DNA of 64,000 nucleotides from Marinobacter lutaoensis (GCF_001981305.1 NZ_MSCW01000012.1:62001-126000), one strand, 5' to 3'. Positions 26,370 through 35,924 are shown, counted from the first letter of the stretch. Notes: generated by a model from the sequence alone, not told the origin. Made by a program: numbers and translations.

Positions 26370-28445
26370 TCAACTCACCACCGGAACGTCGGTATCTTCC
26401 TTCAGCTCCTGGTCGGTCTCGTCCTCGTCCGGCAGGGTGAAGCCAGCCACGGAAGCCCGCAGTTCGGCGGCCATTTCTGCCAGGTTGCCGATGGACTTGG
26501 CGGTGGCGTTGGTACCGGCGGACGTCTGCGAGGTGATTTCCTGGATGACGTTCATGGTGTTGGAAATGTGCGCCGCGGAGGACGACTGCTGACGCGCCGC
26601 GTTGGAGATGTTCTGGATCAGTTCCGCCAGACTCATGGATACGTTCTCGATTTCCTCGAGCGCGATACCCGCGTCCTGGGCCAGGCGGGCTCCCCGGACC
26701 ACCTCGGCGGTGGTGTGTTCCATGGAGATAACCGCCTCGTTGGTGTCGGACTGGATGGTCTTAACCAGAGCCTCGATCTGCTTGGTGGCGGCGGAGGAGC
26801 GTTCCGCCAGCCGTTGCACTTCGTCCGCGACCACCGCGAAGCCCCGGCCGGCGTCACCGGCCATGGACGCCTGGATCGCGGCGTTCAGGGACAGGATGTT
26901 GGTCTGGTCGGCGATGTCGTTGATCAGCGATACGATGTCGCCGATTTCCTGAGAGGATTCACCCAGCCGCTTGATCCGCTTGGACGTTTCCTGGATCTGC
27001 TCACGGATGTTGTCCATGCCGCGGATGGTGTTCTGCACCACCTCCGCACCTTTCTTCGCGATCGCAACCGACCGCTCCGCCACCGCGGACGATTCGGCGG
27101 CGTTGGAGGATACCTGGTCGATGGAAACCGCCATTTCGTTCACCGCCGCGGAGGCGCCGGCGATTTCCTGGGCTTGGTGCTCGGAGGCATCGGCCAGGTG
27201 CATGGCGGTGGCCTGGGTTTCCTGGGCTGCCGAGGCTACCCGCACCGCGGTGTTCCGGATGGCCTGTACCAGGCCGCGCATCTGGTCGATCGCGTAGTTG
27301 ATGGAGTCGGCGATGGCGCCGGTGAAGTCCTCGGTAACCGTGGCTTCGGTGGTGAGGTCACCGTCGGCCAAGTCGGCCAATTCGTCCAGCAGTCGCAGGA
27401 TCGCGTTCTGGTTCTGTTCGTTCTGGGCCTGGGTGGCGGCGAGGCGTGCCTGGGCTTCACGGTACAGGGCCAGGCCGATGATCACGACGATGGCGACCAT
27501 GGCCGCGAGGATCACGAAGGCCAGGGTCGGGCTGACCAGCCGGGAGGAGGACTGGTTGCGGAAGCTTTCCGCCAGATCGGACAGCTCGGACAGCAGGATT
27601 TCGGAGTTCTGGAAGATCTCGCTGGCGGCGGTGCGTACCTTGAAGAGGTCCGGGGAGGCTTCCAGGATGGCGTCCACGTTCTGGGACACGAATTCGAACA
27701 GCTCATCCACAGCTTCCAGGCCGTAGATGGCGTCCTCGTCGGTCACCTTGGTGATGCCCATGGCATCGTTACCGTTCAGCTGGCCGTCCAGTACCCGGCC
27801 GAACAGGCTGGCGTCACGGCCGAAGCGGTCGGCGGCGATGACCGCGTCCTCATCACCCGACAGTACGTTGTTGACGGAGCGGACGATACGCTCGGCCAGC
27901 AGGGCCTGGCGCTGGGCCAGGGCCACCTGCTCGGCCGGAGCGTCGTTGTCCAGCAGAATCTGGACGATGTCGTCGTATTCTACCTGAAGCTGCGGGATGG
28001 TCTCGTTCAGGGTCCGGGCCACCTCATGCAGGCCCAGGACCGCGTCCCGGGTCGACAGGATGCTGTCGGCATTGGCCCGGACGGTGTCCCAGTTCTGCTG
28101 AACCCCGCTCTGCTTGGCCATGTCGCTGGCCGGCAGCCCGGTTTCCGGGTTGCCTTCGGTTACGTAGGACCAGAGCTGCTGGAATTCGTCACGGGAGCGA
28201 CGCAGCTGGTCGAAGGCTTCCGCGGTGCCTCCGGCCGCTTCTGTCGCGTTCTTCGCGATGGCCTGCGAGAGTACCCGCAGTTCCGCGGTGTGGGCGATGT
28301 ATCGCTGGTCGTTCTGGCTGTCCCGGTTGATGATGAACAGCACGACAACGAGCAGGACGGTAAGTGCGATCAGCGCCGCGATCAGGCCGGCAACCAGCTT
28401 GTTGCCTCCCTGTCCCCTACTGAATCTTCCGGCTCTGTTTTTCAT
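26370..28445 (-). CDS. pilJ: Type IV pilus chemoreceptor PilJ
   Basis: A 691-residue methyl-accepting protein. It has a first membrane helix (17-40), a long periplasmic helical sensor, a second helix (about 308-330), and a cytoplasmic signalling domain with the hairpin tip SLNAAIQASMAGDAGRGFAVVA. In Pseudomonas, PilJ senses pilus tension or surface contact, and signals through PilI/ChpC to ChpA. GGGAG sits 8 bases before the ATG. The C-terminus has no CheR-docking pentapeptide that I can see. Confidence 0.94.
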   Translation of the reverse strand: MKNRAGRFSRGQGGNKLVAGLIAALIALTVLLVVVLFIINRDSQNDQRYIAHTAELRVLSQAIAKNATEAAGGTAEAFDQLRRSRDEFQQLWSYVTEGNPETGLPASDMAKQSGVQQNWDTVRANADSILSTRDAVLGLHEVARTLNETIPQLQVEYDDIVQILLDNDAPAEQVALAQRQALLAERIVRSVNNVLSGDEDAVIAADRFGRDASLFGRVLDGQLNGNDAMGITKVTDEDAIYGLEAVDELFEFVSQNVDAILEASPDLFKVRTAASEIFQNSEILLSELSDLAESFRNQSSSRLVSPTLAFVILAAMVAIVVIIGLALYREAQARLAATQAQNEQNQNAILRLLDELADLADGDLTTEATVTEDFTGAIADSINYAIDQMRGLVQAIRNTAVRVASAAQETQATAMHLADASEHQAQEIAGASAAVNEMAVSIDQVSSNAAESSAVAERSVAIAKKGAEVVQNTIRGMDNIREQIQETSKRIKRLGESSQEIGDIVSLINDIADQTNILSLNAAIQASMAGDAGRGFAVVADEVQRLAERSSAATKQIEALVKTIQSDTNEAVISMEHTTAEVVRGARLAQDAGIALEEIENVSMSLAELIQNISNAARQQSSSAAHISNTMNVIQEITSQTSAGTNATAKSIGNLAEMAAELRASVAGFTLPDEDETDQELKEDTDVPVVS

Positions 28446-28534
28446 TTTCTGGCTCCCGGCCTCTCCAAGGTTTTGGCAAGTCTGTCGAATGGCTTCGGAC
28501 GGTCAGGGCGATGCACCTGCCAAAGTCGTCACCC

Positions 28535-29080
28535 TCACCACTGTGCGACGTCCAGAAAGCGCTCGTCGGTCACCAAGTCGGCGGCCGAGAACACGTTCCA
28601 GACTTCTTCGTTGCGTTCGTATCCGCCGGTCACGAACGGACGAACGGTATCGGGCACGCCGTCGGGCGTTTCCCGGAAACTGTCGGCGGCGAAATACTGC
28701 ATGCCGAGCACGCTGTCGACCACCAGGCCGCTGAATATCTCGCCCTGCTCAACAACAAGAACCCGCCGTTCCCGCTGGCTGCGGGAAGAGCGGGGGATCT
28801 CGAAAAAACTGGCCAGGTCGACCAGGGGAAGCAGGCGGCCGCGGACGTTGGCGGCACCCAGCAGGAACGACCGGACGCCCGGAACCCGGGTGAACCTGGG
28901 CACATGGAGAATTTCCGTCACCTCGCCCATGGGCGCGACATAGCGCTGTCCCGAGAGCACGAAGCCAATGCCGTTCCAGAGTTCGACGACTTCCTGTTGT
29001 TCCGGCAGGCCGGCGGCCATGGACCGGCTGCGCTGGGCGATATCCGTCAGAACGGCGAAGGGGGCGGCCTGGGCGGACAT
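28535..29080 (-). CDS. pilI: CheW-like adaptor PilI
   Basis: A 181-residue CheW-domain adaptor (FVLSGQRYVAPMGEVTEIL, then LGAANVRGRLLPLVDLASFF). It couples PilJ to ChpA. The ATG at 29080 has GGAG 6 bases upstream; a TTG at 29104 overlapping the pilH stop is the alternative and is less likely. An 89-base gap separates it from pilJ, in which I see no gene. Confidence 0.93.
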   Translation of the reverse strand: MSAQAAPFAVLTDIAQRSRSMAAGLPEQQEVVELWNGIGFVLSGQRYVAPMGEVTEILHVPRFTRVPGVRSFLLGAANVRGRLLPLVDLASFFEIPRSSRSQRERRVLVVEQGEIFSGLVVDSVLGMQYFAADSFRETPDGVPDTVRPFVTGGYERNEEVWNVFSAADLVTDERFLDVAQW

Positions 29081-29100
29081 GCTTACTCCATGGTTGGGGG

Positions 29101-29463
29101 TCAAGCGATCAGGCTGTTGATGGTCTTGATCAGGTCATCCTCGTCGACCGGCTTGACCAGGTAACCCTTGGCGCCCTGGCGAGTGCCCCAGACGCGATCG
29201 GTTTCCTGGTCCTTGGTGGTCACGATCACCACCGGAATGGACGCGGTTTCCGGGGCCCGGGTCAGTTGCCGGGTGGCCTGGAAGCCATTGAGACCGGGCA
29301 TGACCACATCCATCAGCACCAGGTCCGGGGTTTCCGCCCGGGCCTTGGCCACGCCGTCGGCGCCGTTGTCGGCGGTCAGGACCTCGTGCTGGTGCTTTTC
29401 CAGAATGCTGGAGATTTTCTTCACCTCGGTGGGGGAGTCGTCAACAATCAGAATGCGGGCCAT
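29101..29463 (-). CDS. pilH: Response regulator PilH
   Basis: A 120-residue stand-alone receiver. Acidic pocket ILIVDDSPTE, phospho-Asp in LVLMDVVMPGLNGF, T in VIVTTKDQ and K in YLVKPVDEDD. In Pseudomonas PilH favours pilus retraction or acts as a phosphate sink for ChpA. It is the second gene of the cluster, between pilG and pilI. Confidence 0.94.
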   Translation of the reverse strand: MARILIVDDSPTEVKKISSILEKHQHEVLTADNGADGVAKARAETPDLVLMDVVMPGLNGFQATRQLTRAPETASIPVVIVTTKDQETDRVWGTRQGAKGYLVKPVDEDDLIKTINSLIA

Positions 29464-29495
29464 GGTTTCCTCGATGTTTCTAGCTGTCTGCAGGG

Positions 29496-29888
29496 TTACT
29501 TTTCCGCTTGAGGTACGTATTGGCGGATGGTATTGAGCAGTTCGTCCTTGCTGAACGGTTTCGTCAGGTACTGGTCGGAGCCGACGATGCGCCCCTTGGC
29601 CTTGTCGAACAGACCGTCCTTGCTGGAAAGCATGATAACCGGCGTTTTCTTGAAAGAGGAGTTGTTCTTGATCAGCGCGCAGGTCTGGTACCCGTCCAGG
29701 CGGGGCATCATGATGTCAACAAAGATGATGTCCGGTTGGGAGTCGGCGATCTTGGCCAGAGCGTCAAAGCCGTCGGTCGCGGTGATGACCTCACAGCCGA
29801 CCTTCTTGAGGAGGGTTTCCGCGGTGCGACGGATGGTCTTGCTATCGTCGATCACCATGATCTTCAAGTTCTCGAAGTTGTCATCCAT
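29496..29888 (-). CDS. pilG: Response regulator PilG
   Basis: A 130-residue receiver with MVIDDSKTIRRTAETLL, IIFVDIMMPRLDGYQT, MLSSKDGLFD and YLTKPFSKDELL. In Pseudomonas PilG promotes pilus extension and raises cAMP through CyaB. It is the first gene of the minus-strand Chp operon, and the divergent gap to gshB (29889-30184) must hold its promoter. Confidence 0.95.
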   Translation of the reverse strand: MDDNFENLKIMVIDDSKTIRRTAETLLKKVGCEVITATDGFDALAKIADSQPDIIFVDIMMPRLDGYQTCALIKNNSSFKKTPVIMLSSKDGLFDKAKGRIVGSDQYLTKPFSKDELLNTIRQYVPQAEK

Positions 29889-30184
29889 TGTCCAACTGCC
29901 TTGCGCTCAGCGACTGTCTTTGTTTGCAAGCGAGGGTTTTTAGCACAAACCTTAAGGTTCTTCTATAAACCCCGCTCAGTTATAGATTATGAACGGCGAT
30001 ATAAAAAGTGTTTGTTTGTGACCAAATGTACTTCTGCCCGCGTGGTCACGGCGTGATCGAAAGAGATCTCCGGATGCATTCCGGACTCGGGTACAATACC
30101 ATCAGCTCATTCAGCATAGCATTGATGTCCGGTTTTCTCTGTTGACCGGTTCGTGTTTTTTCTTCCAGGTACCGACGAGGCGCT
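29889..30184. promoter_or_regulatory. Divergent control region between pilG and gshB
   Basis: A 296-base gap without a convincing gene. The half next to pilG is far more AT rich than the surroundings and contains several TATA-like hexamers on the minus strand (between about 29960 and 30010). For gshB, TACAAT at 30092-30097 is a fair -10, but the -35 is poor. No palindrome stands out. Which elements are used cannot be settled by eye. Confidence 0.4.
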
Positions 30185-31135
30185 ATGACTATCCGACTCG
30201 GGATCGTGATGGATCCCATTGCCGACATCCACTTCAAGAAAGACAGTTCCCTGGCCATGCTGCTGGCCGCCCAGAAGCGGGGCTGGTCACTGGAATACAT
30301 GGAACTGCCGGACCTGTACCTGGAGGGGGGGCGGGCCATGGCCCACACCCGGGACCTGACGGTGCATCTGGATCCGGAAAACTGGTACAGCTTCGGTGGC
30401 AGCCAGGACCGGGCCCTGGGCGACCTGGACGTCATCCTGATGCGCAAGGACCCACCGGTGGACCGCGAGTTCCTGATGGCTACCTACATTCTGGAGGCGG
30501 CCGAACGGCAGGGCGCGTTGGTGGTCAATCCGGCCGCTGCACTGCGCGACTGCAATGAAAAGCTGTTCGCCACCCAGTTCGAGGACCTGACCCCGCCGCT
30601 GCTGGTGAGCCGCTCGGCCCGGCGCTTCCGGGAATTCCACGCCCGTCACGGTGACATCATCATGAAGCCGGTGGACGGCATGGGCGGCCACTCGATTTTC
30701 CGGGTGCGGGAGAACGACGCCAACCTGGGGGTCATCATCGAAACCCTGACCCAGTACGGTGCCCACCAGGCGATGGCGCAGAAGTTCATTCCCGAAATCC
30801 GCGACGGCGACAAGCGCATCCTGCTGATCGATGGCGAGCCGGTGCCCTACGCCCTGGCCCGGATCCCTTCCCAGGGCGAGAACCGGGGCAATCTGGCCGC
30901 CGGCGGTCGTGGCGAGGGGCGGGAGCTGACCGAGCGTGACCGGGAGATCTGTGCCCGGGTGGCCCCGGTGATCCGGGAAAAGGGGCTGATGTTCGTCGGC
31001 CTCGATGTCATCGGCGACTATCTGACCGAAATCAACGTCACCAGCCCGACCTGTATCCGTGAGCTGGATGCCGCCTTCGGCATCGATATCGCCGGGCTGC
31101 TGATGGACGCCATCGAGGCGCGGCTGCGAGGCTGA
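30185..31135 (+). CDS. gshB: Glutathione synthetase
   Basis: A 316-residue ATP-grasp enzyme, nearly colinear with E. coli GshB: LGIVMDPIADIHFKKDSS, DVILMRKDPPVDREF, MKPVDGMGGHSIFRVRE, ARIPSQGENRGNLAAGGRG and EINVTSPTCIRELD. It joins gamma-glutamylcysteine and glycine. It is divergent from pilG, as in Pseudomonas. tonB3 starts 40 bases after it. Confidence 0.97.
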   Translation: MTIRLGIVMDPIADIHFKKDSSLAMLLAAQKRGWSLEYMELPDLYLEGGRAMAHTRDLTVHLDPENWYSFGGSQDRALGDLDVILMRKDPPVDREFLMATYILEAAERQGALVVNPAAALRDCNEKLFATQFEDLTPPLLVSRSARRFREFHARHGDIIMKPVDGMGGHSIFRVRENDANLGVIIETLTQYGAHQAMAQKFIPEIRDGDKRILLIDGEPVPYALARIPSQGENRGNLAAGGRGEGRELTERDREICARVAPVIREKGLMFVGLDVIGDYLTEINVTSPTCIRELDAAFGIDIAGLLMDAIEARLRG

Positions 31136-31175
31136 CGGCCGCGGCCGGGTCATCACCAACGGATCGGAAACAGGC

Positions 31176-32036
31176 ATGTCGGTTCAGGTAAGCGATTTCG
31201 ACCGGTTTTCCTTCACGCTGTTCGTGGCGCTGGCGGTGCACGCGGTGATCGTGCTCGGGATCACTTTTTCCCCGGAGTCGCCCCGCGCCTCCGCGCAGAC
31301 CATGGAGATCACGCTGTCTCAGTTCGATGACGCGGAAGCGCCGGACAAGGCGGATTTCCTGGCCCAGACCAACCAGCAGGGCAGTGGCACTGAGGAAACT
31401 GTGCAGGAGATGACCACGCCACAGCCGTCCGAGCTGAGCCAGCCGGAGCCGGCCCCGGTGCAGCCGGAACCCGCGTCTCGACCGGAGCCCGTGCCCCGGC
31501 AGGAGCGGGCGGTGGTCCGCACCACCGGGCCGTCGGAGCGCACCGCCGCCGACCCCTCGCCCCGCGTCGATGATGCGCCGCTGCCGGTCCGTGAAAAAAG
31601 GAGCCTGATGGAGCGCAGCCTGGAAATCGCCAGCCTGGAGGCGCGGTTCGATGCCCAGCAGCGGGCCTATGCCCGCAAACCCCGGGTGATGCGGGTGACC
31701 GCCGCCTCCACCCTGAAGTCATCCAACGCCTGGTATGTACAGAACTGGGTGAGCAAGGTCACCCGGGTCGGCAACATCAACTACCCCACCGAGGCACGCC
31801 GGGCCGGTATCTACGGAACGCTGAGAATGCTGGTATCCCTGAGGAAAGATGGCACAATCAAGGAAGTGGCCATCCTGCAGTCGTCGGGCAGCCGTATCCT
31901 GGATGATGCCGCCATTCGGATCGTGCGGATGGCCTCGCCCTTCGCGCCGTTCCCGGAAGACATGCGCAAGGAAGTGGATGAGCTTGAAATCATACGAACC
32001 TGGTCCTTCCAGAAACGGGGGCTGACATCCGGATGA
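31176..32036 (+). CDS. tonB3: TonB-family protein next to the pilus genes (TonB3-like)
   Basis: A 286-residue TonB-like protein. One N-terminal membrane helix (about 14-32), a periplasmic stretch rich in Pro and Glu, and a C-terminal TonB domain (YPTEARRAGIYGTLRMLVSL, then SSGSRILDDAAIRIV). In P. aeruginosa the homologue at the same place, TonB3, is needed for twitching and pilus assembly. No exbB or exbD is near. Its stop overlaps algH by 4 bases. The name rests on gene order. Confidence 0.85.
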   Translation: MSVQVSDFDRFSFTLFVALAVHAVIVLGITFSPESPRASAQTMEITLSQFDDAEAPDKADFLAQTNQQGSGTEETVQEMTTPQPSELSQPEPAPVQPEPASRPEPVPRQERAVVRTTGPSERTAADPSPRVDDAPLPVREKRSLMERSLEIASLEARFDAQQRAYARKPRVMRVTAASTLKSSNAWYVQNWVSKVTRVGNINYPTEARRAGIYGTLRMLVSLRKDGTIKEVAILQSSGSRILDDAAIRIVRMASPFAPFPEDMRKEVDELEIIRTWSFQKRGLTSG

Positions 32037-32599
32037 CCGCGACCCATGCAAACGCCGACAGCCTGCGCCATCATTTCCTGGTGGCCTCGCCCTGGCTCGC
32101 CGACCCCCGCTTCCACGGTGGCGTCATCTACCTGTGTGACCACTCGCAGGAGGGGGCCCTCGGGCTGATGGTGAACCACCCCATGAGCCTGGCTCTGGGT
32201 GAGATTTTGTCCCAGCTGGAAATGCCGGGTGCGGACCGGGCGGAGCCGGTATACAACGGAGGTCCGGTGCAACAGGAGCGGGGCTTCGTTCTGCATGTGC
32301 CGGGCAGTTTCTGGCAGAGCACGGCACCGGTTGCCGATGACGTTTGGCTGACCACCTCCCGGGACATCCTCGAGGCCATCGGCCGGGGCGAGGGGCCGTC
32401 GTCGTTTCTGGTGGCCCTGGGCTACTCCGGCTGGGCCGCCGGTCAGCTGGAGGAGGAACTGGCCGGCAATGCCTGGCTGACCTGCCCGGCGTCAGCCGAC
32501 CTGCTGTTCGGTACGCCGCCGGAAAAGAAGTACCAGGCGGTGCTGGCGCGGCTTGGCATCGACCTGAATCAACTGACGGACACGGTGGGGCATGCCTGA
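32033..32599 (+). CDS. algH: YqgE/AlgH family protein
   Basis: A 188-residue UPF0301 protein: HFLVASPWLADPRFHGGVIY, LGLMVNHPMSLALGEIL, YNGGPVQQERGFVLH, LVALGYSGWAAGQLE. The molecular function is unknown; in Pseudomonas AlgH was tied to alginate gene expression. It overlaps tonB3 (ATGA) and ruvX (8 bases). Confidence 0.95.
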   Translation: MTATHANADSLRHHFLVASPWLADPRFHGGVIYLCDHSQEGALGLMVNHPMSLALGEILSQLEMPGADRAEPVYNGGPVQQERGFVLHVPGSFWQSTAPVADDVWLTTSRDILEAIGRGEGPSSFLVALGYSGWAAGQLEEELAGNAWLTCPASADLLFGTPPEKKYQAVLARLGIDLNQLTDTVGHA

Positions 32600-33035
32600 T
32601 ACGGGGCTGCGCCGGGTGATGGCGTTCGATTTCGGCCTGCGCCGGATCGGCGTGGCGGTCGGCCAGGAGCTGCTGGGAACCGGCGAGCCCCTGGCGCTCA
32701 TTCCCGCCCGGGACGGCATCCCGGACTGGGCCCGGATTCAGGGCCTGCTCGACGAATGGCGACCGGACAGGGTGCTGGTGGGATTGCCCCTGAACATGGA
32801 CGGCAGCGAGAATGACATGTGCGCCCGGGCGCGCAAGTTTGGCAAGCGCCTGCACGGCCGCTTCCATTGTCCGGTGACGATGGTGGATGAGCGCTTGACC
32901 AGCTTCGAGGCCAAGGGCGAGGTGATCGCCGGCGGTGGCAGCCGCGACTTCGGCCGCCATGGTGTCGATGACCGGGCGGCGGTGCTGATTCTGGAAACCT
33001 GGTTCCGGGACCCCGGGGCCGGCGTCGCACCCTGA
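32592..33035 (+). CDS. ruvX: Putative Holliday junction resolvase YqgF/RuvX
   Basis: A 147-residue RNase H-fold protein. Acidic catalytic positions are in VMAFDFGLRRIGVAVG, VTMVDERLTSFEA and GVDDRAAVLIL. The family acts in pre-16S rRNA 5' processing and as a Holliday junction resolvase. It overlaps algH, and pyrR follows 27 bases later. Confidence 0.94.
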   Translation: MPDTGLRRVMAFDFGLRRIGVAVGQELLGTGEPLALIPARDGIPDWARIQGLLDEWRPDRVLVGLPLNMDGSENDMCARARKFGKRLHGRFHCPVTMVDERLTSFEAKGEVIAGGGSRDFGRHGVDDRAAVLILETWFRDPGAGVAP

Positions 33036-33062
33036 GCCAATGACAGAGCGAGAGAGAACACC

Positions 33063-33572
33063 ATGACCGCACAGTTGGACATTGACCGGTTGCTGGATGA
33101 AATGGAAGCCGGGGTGCGCCGCATCCTCAGCGAACGCCAGGTGCACTCGCCGGTGGTGATCGGCATTCGTACCGGCGGCGTCTGGCTGGCGGATGTCCTG
33201 AGCAAACGCCTGGATATCCGGGAACCGTTCGGTGAACTGGACATCTCCTTTTATCGCGACGACTTCAGCCGGATCGGCCTGAACCCCCGGGTGAAGCCCT
33301 CCAGCCTGCCCTTCGACACCGAAGGCCGGGATATTCTCCTGATCGATGATGTGATCATGAGTGGCCGCACCATCCGTGCCGCGATGAATGAAATCTTCGA
33401 CTATGGCCGTCCAGCCAGTATCATACTGGCGACCCTGATCGACCTCGGTGCGCGGGAGCTGCCGATCCAGCCGGATGTCACCGGCAAGGTACTGGCGCTG
33501 GACGCGCATCAGCGCATCAAACTGCGCGGCCCGGACCCCCTGCGCATCGAGCTTCAGGAAACAACCTCCTAA
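33063..33572 (+). CDS. pyrR: PyrR bifunctional protein (pyrimidine regulator / UPRTase)
   Basis: A 169-residue phosphoribosyltransferase-fold protein. PRPP loop DILLIDDVIMSGRTIRAAM, plus VVIGIRTGGVWLADVL and LDISFYRDDFSRIGL. In Gram-positives PyrR attenuates pyr mRNA. In pseudomonads the role near pyrB is less clear and may be indirect. I see no PyrR-binding leader hairpin before pyrB in the 28-base gap. Confidence 0.95.
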   Translation: MTAQLDIDRLLDEMEAGVRRILSERQVHSPVVIGIRTGGVWLADVLSKRLDIREPFGELDISFYRDDFSRIGLNPRVKPSSLPFDTEGRDILLIDDVIMSGRTIRAAMNEIFDYGRPASIILATLIDLGARELPIQPDVTGKVLALDAHQRIKLRGPDPLRIELQETTS

Positions 33573-33600
33573 ACACCGCGCGACAGCACACAGGCGAGCC

Positions 33601-34614
33601 ATGACCGCGAACGAACCCTCCCCGCACCACTTGCAGCTGACCCGGGACGGTCAGTTGCGGCACTTCCTGACGCTGGACGGCCTGGGCCGTGAGCTCCTGA
33701 CCGACATTCTGGATACCGCCGACTCCTTTATCGAAGTGGGCGAGCGCACCATCAAGAAGGTCCCCCTGCTGCGGGGGCGCACGGTGGTCAACCTGTTCTT
33801 TGAATCCAGCACCCGCACCCGCAGCACCTTCGAGCTGGCCGCCAAGCGGTTGTCCGCCGACGTCCTGAACCTGGACATCAGCACCTCGGCCACGTCCAAA
33901 GGAGAATCCCTGTCGGACACGCTGCTCAACCTCGAGGCCATGGCCAGCGACATGTTCGTGGTCCGCCACTCCCAAAGCGGCGCGCCCCATTTCATCGCCC
34001 AAAGCGTGACGCCGGGGGTGGCCATCATCAACGCGGGCGACGGTCGCCACGCCCACCCGACCCAGGCCATGCTCGACATGCTGACCATCCGGCAGCACAA
34101 GGGGGGATTCGAGGGGTTGAAGGTGGCCATCGTCGGGGACATTCTGCACTCGCGGGTGGCGCGCTCCCAGATTCGAGCGCTCAACGAGCTGGGCGTGGCG
34201 GAGGTCCGGGTGATCGGACCGGGCACGCTGCTGCCACGGGATGTGGAGAGTCTGGGGTGCACGGTGGAATATGACATGCGTAAGGGCATGAAGGATCTGG
34301 ACGTGGTGATCATGCTCCGGCTCCAGAAGGAGCGAATGGAAGGTGCTCTGCTGCCCAGCGAGCGGGAGTTCTACCGGCTTTACGGTCTGAACCGGGAAAA
34401 ATTGGCCCTGGCCCACCCGGACTGCATCGTCATGCATCCGGGACCGATCAACCGGGGGGTTGAAATCGAGTCCGCGGTGGCGGACGGGCCGCAATCGGTG
34501 ATTCTGAATCAGGTGACCAACGGCATCGCCGTGCGCATGGCGGTCATGTCCATGGCCATGAGCGGCCAGCTGGCGGATCGCCAGGCGAAGCAGGCGGAGG
34601 AGGGACGAGCATGA
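33601..34614 (+). CDS. pyrB: Aspartate carbamoyltransferase catalytic chain
   Basis: A 337-residue enzyme with the carbamoyl phosphate motif FFESSTRTRSTFELA, HPTQAMLDMLTI and MHPGPINRGVEI. It makes carbamoyl aspartate in UMP synthesis. The N-terminus is about 20 residues longer than the E. coli chain, as in Pseudomonas where it holds the regulatory nucleotide site and the contact with PyrC'. No pyrI is present. Its stop overlaps the next gene by 4 bases (ATGA). Confidence 0.96.
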   Translation: MTANEPSPHHLQLTRDGQLRHFLTLDGLGRELLTDILDTADSFIEVGERTIKKVPLLRGRTVVNLFFESSTRTRSTFELAAKRLSADVLNLDISTSATSKGESLSDTLLNLEAMASDMFVVRHSQSGAPHFIAQSVTPGVAIINAGDGRHAHPTQAMLDMLTIRQHKGGFEGLKVAIVGDILHSRVARSQIRALNELGVAEVRVIGPGTLLPRDVESLGCTVEYDMRKGMKDLDVVIMLRLQKERMEGALLPSEREFYRLYGLNREKLALAHPDCIVMHPGPINRGVEIESAVADGPQSVILNQVTNGIAVRMAVMSMAMSGQLADRQAKQAEEGRA

Positions 34615-35924
34615 ATTCGGTGTCTTCCCAGGTATCCGGGGACCTGCTGATCACTGGTGGCCGCCTGGTGGATGGCGATGGCAGCCAGCGGGACAACCCG
34701 GGGGTGCGGGTGCGGGACGGGCGGCTGGTGGCGTTGGGGGCGGATGCCCTGGCGGCCACCCGTGCCGCAACCGAACGGGTGAACGCCGACGGTTGGGTGA
34801 TCGCCCCCGGCTTTATCGACCTGTGTTGCAACCTGCGCGAGCCGGGCAACGGCCAGAAGGGCAACATTGCCTCGGAGGCCCGGGCGGCGGCCCACGGAGG
34901 GTTCACCACGGTGTGCGCTTCGCCGGAAACATCTCCGGTCAACGACTCCAGCGCCGTCACCCATCTGATCCGCGATGGCGCCGCCAGCCGGTCGCCGATC
35001 CGGGTTCTGCCCGTGGGCGCCATGACCCGGGGCCTGGAAGGGGAGCTGCTCAGTGACATGGCCGGTCTGCAGAATGCCGGCTGTGTCGCGGTCGGCCACG
35101 GCGCCCGGCCCGTTCGCAATGCCCGCATTCTGCGCCGGTGCATGGCCTATGCCCAGACCTTTGGGCTGACGGTGATGCTGCATCCTGAGAACGCCGCGCT
35201 GGCGGCCGACGGCTATGCCCACGATGGTCTGGTGGCGACCCGTCTGGGCCTGCTGGGGATCCCGGAGGTGGCAGAGACGGCGGCGGTGATGGAAATGCTG
35301 CTGCTGGCCGAGGAAACCGGGGTGCACCTGCACCTGAGCCAGCTGTCCTGTGGCCGCAGTGTCGACATGGTGGCGGAGGCCAAGGCCCGCGGCGTGCGGG
35401 TGACGGCGGACGTGGCGATGCACCAGCTGGTGTTTACCGAGGCGGCGTTGGCCGGCTTCGACGGGCGCTTTCACGTGCGCCCGCCGCTGCGCGCCGAATC
35501 CGATCGTCGGGCGCTGGTGGCCGGGGTACAGTCCGGGGTCATCGACGCCATCGTCAGCCAGCACCAGCCCCACGATCCGGCCGCCAAGCAGGCTCCGCTG
35601 GCGGCTACTGAGCCCGGCCTGTCGAGCGTGGAAAGCGTTCTGTCCCTGGGGTTGGAACTGGTGCAGCGCGGGGAACTTGCACTGGGCGCGCTGATCCGGG
35701 CGCTGACCGCCGGCCCGGCCGCGGTGATCGGGCGTAGCGCCCGCCTGGCCCAAGGCGAGGTGGCCGATCTCTGCCTGTTCGACCCGGAGGCCCACTGGCG
35801 GCCGGGCGAGGCCAGCCTGGTCTCCGCCGGCCGTCACGTTCCCGTGGATGACCGGGCGCTGCCCGGGGTGGTCCGCCTGACCCTGGTCGAGGGGCGCCGG
35901 GCCTGGGACGCGTTGCCGACCTGA
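34611..35924 (+). CDS. pyrC': Inactive dihydroorotase homologue PyrC'
   Basis: A 437-residue amidohydrolase-fold protein. The usual DxHxH metal motif (with LRxPG) is replaced: the segment reads FIDLCCNLREPG, so both histidines are lost. The later D-H motif (TDHAPH-type) reads VSQHQPH, losing the catalytic Asp. It is therefore probably not an active dihydroorotase. In Pseudomonas such a PyrC' is a structural partner that makes the PyrB dodecamer work. The overlap with pyrB supports that role. A working PyrC must lie elsewhere in the genome. Confidence 0.9.
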   Translation: MNSVSSQVSGDLLITGGRLVDGDGSQRDNPGVRVRDGRLVALGADALAATRAATERVNADGWVIAPGFIDLCCNLREPGNGQKGNIASEARAAAHGGFTTVCASPETSPVNDSSAVTHLIRDGAASRSPIRVLPVGAMTRGLEGELLSDMAGLQNAGCVAVGHGARPVRNARILRRCMAYAQTFGLTVMLHPENAALAADGYAHDGLVATRLGLLGIPEVAETAAVMEMLLLAEETGVHLHLSQLSCGRSVDMVAEAKARGVRVTADVAMHQLVFTEAALAGFDGRFHVRPPLRAESDRRALVAGVQSGVIDAIVSQHQPHDPAAKQAPLAATEPGLSSVESVLSLGLELVQRGELALGALIRALTAGPAAVIGRSARLAQGEVADLCLFDPEAHWRPGEASLVSAGRHVPVDDRALPGVVRLTLVEGRRAWDALPT

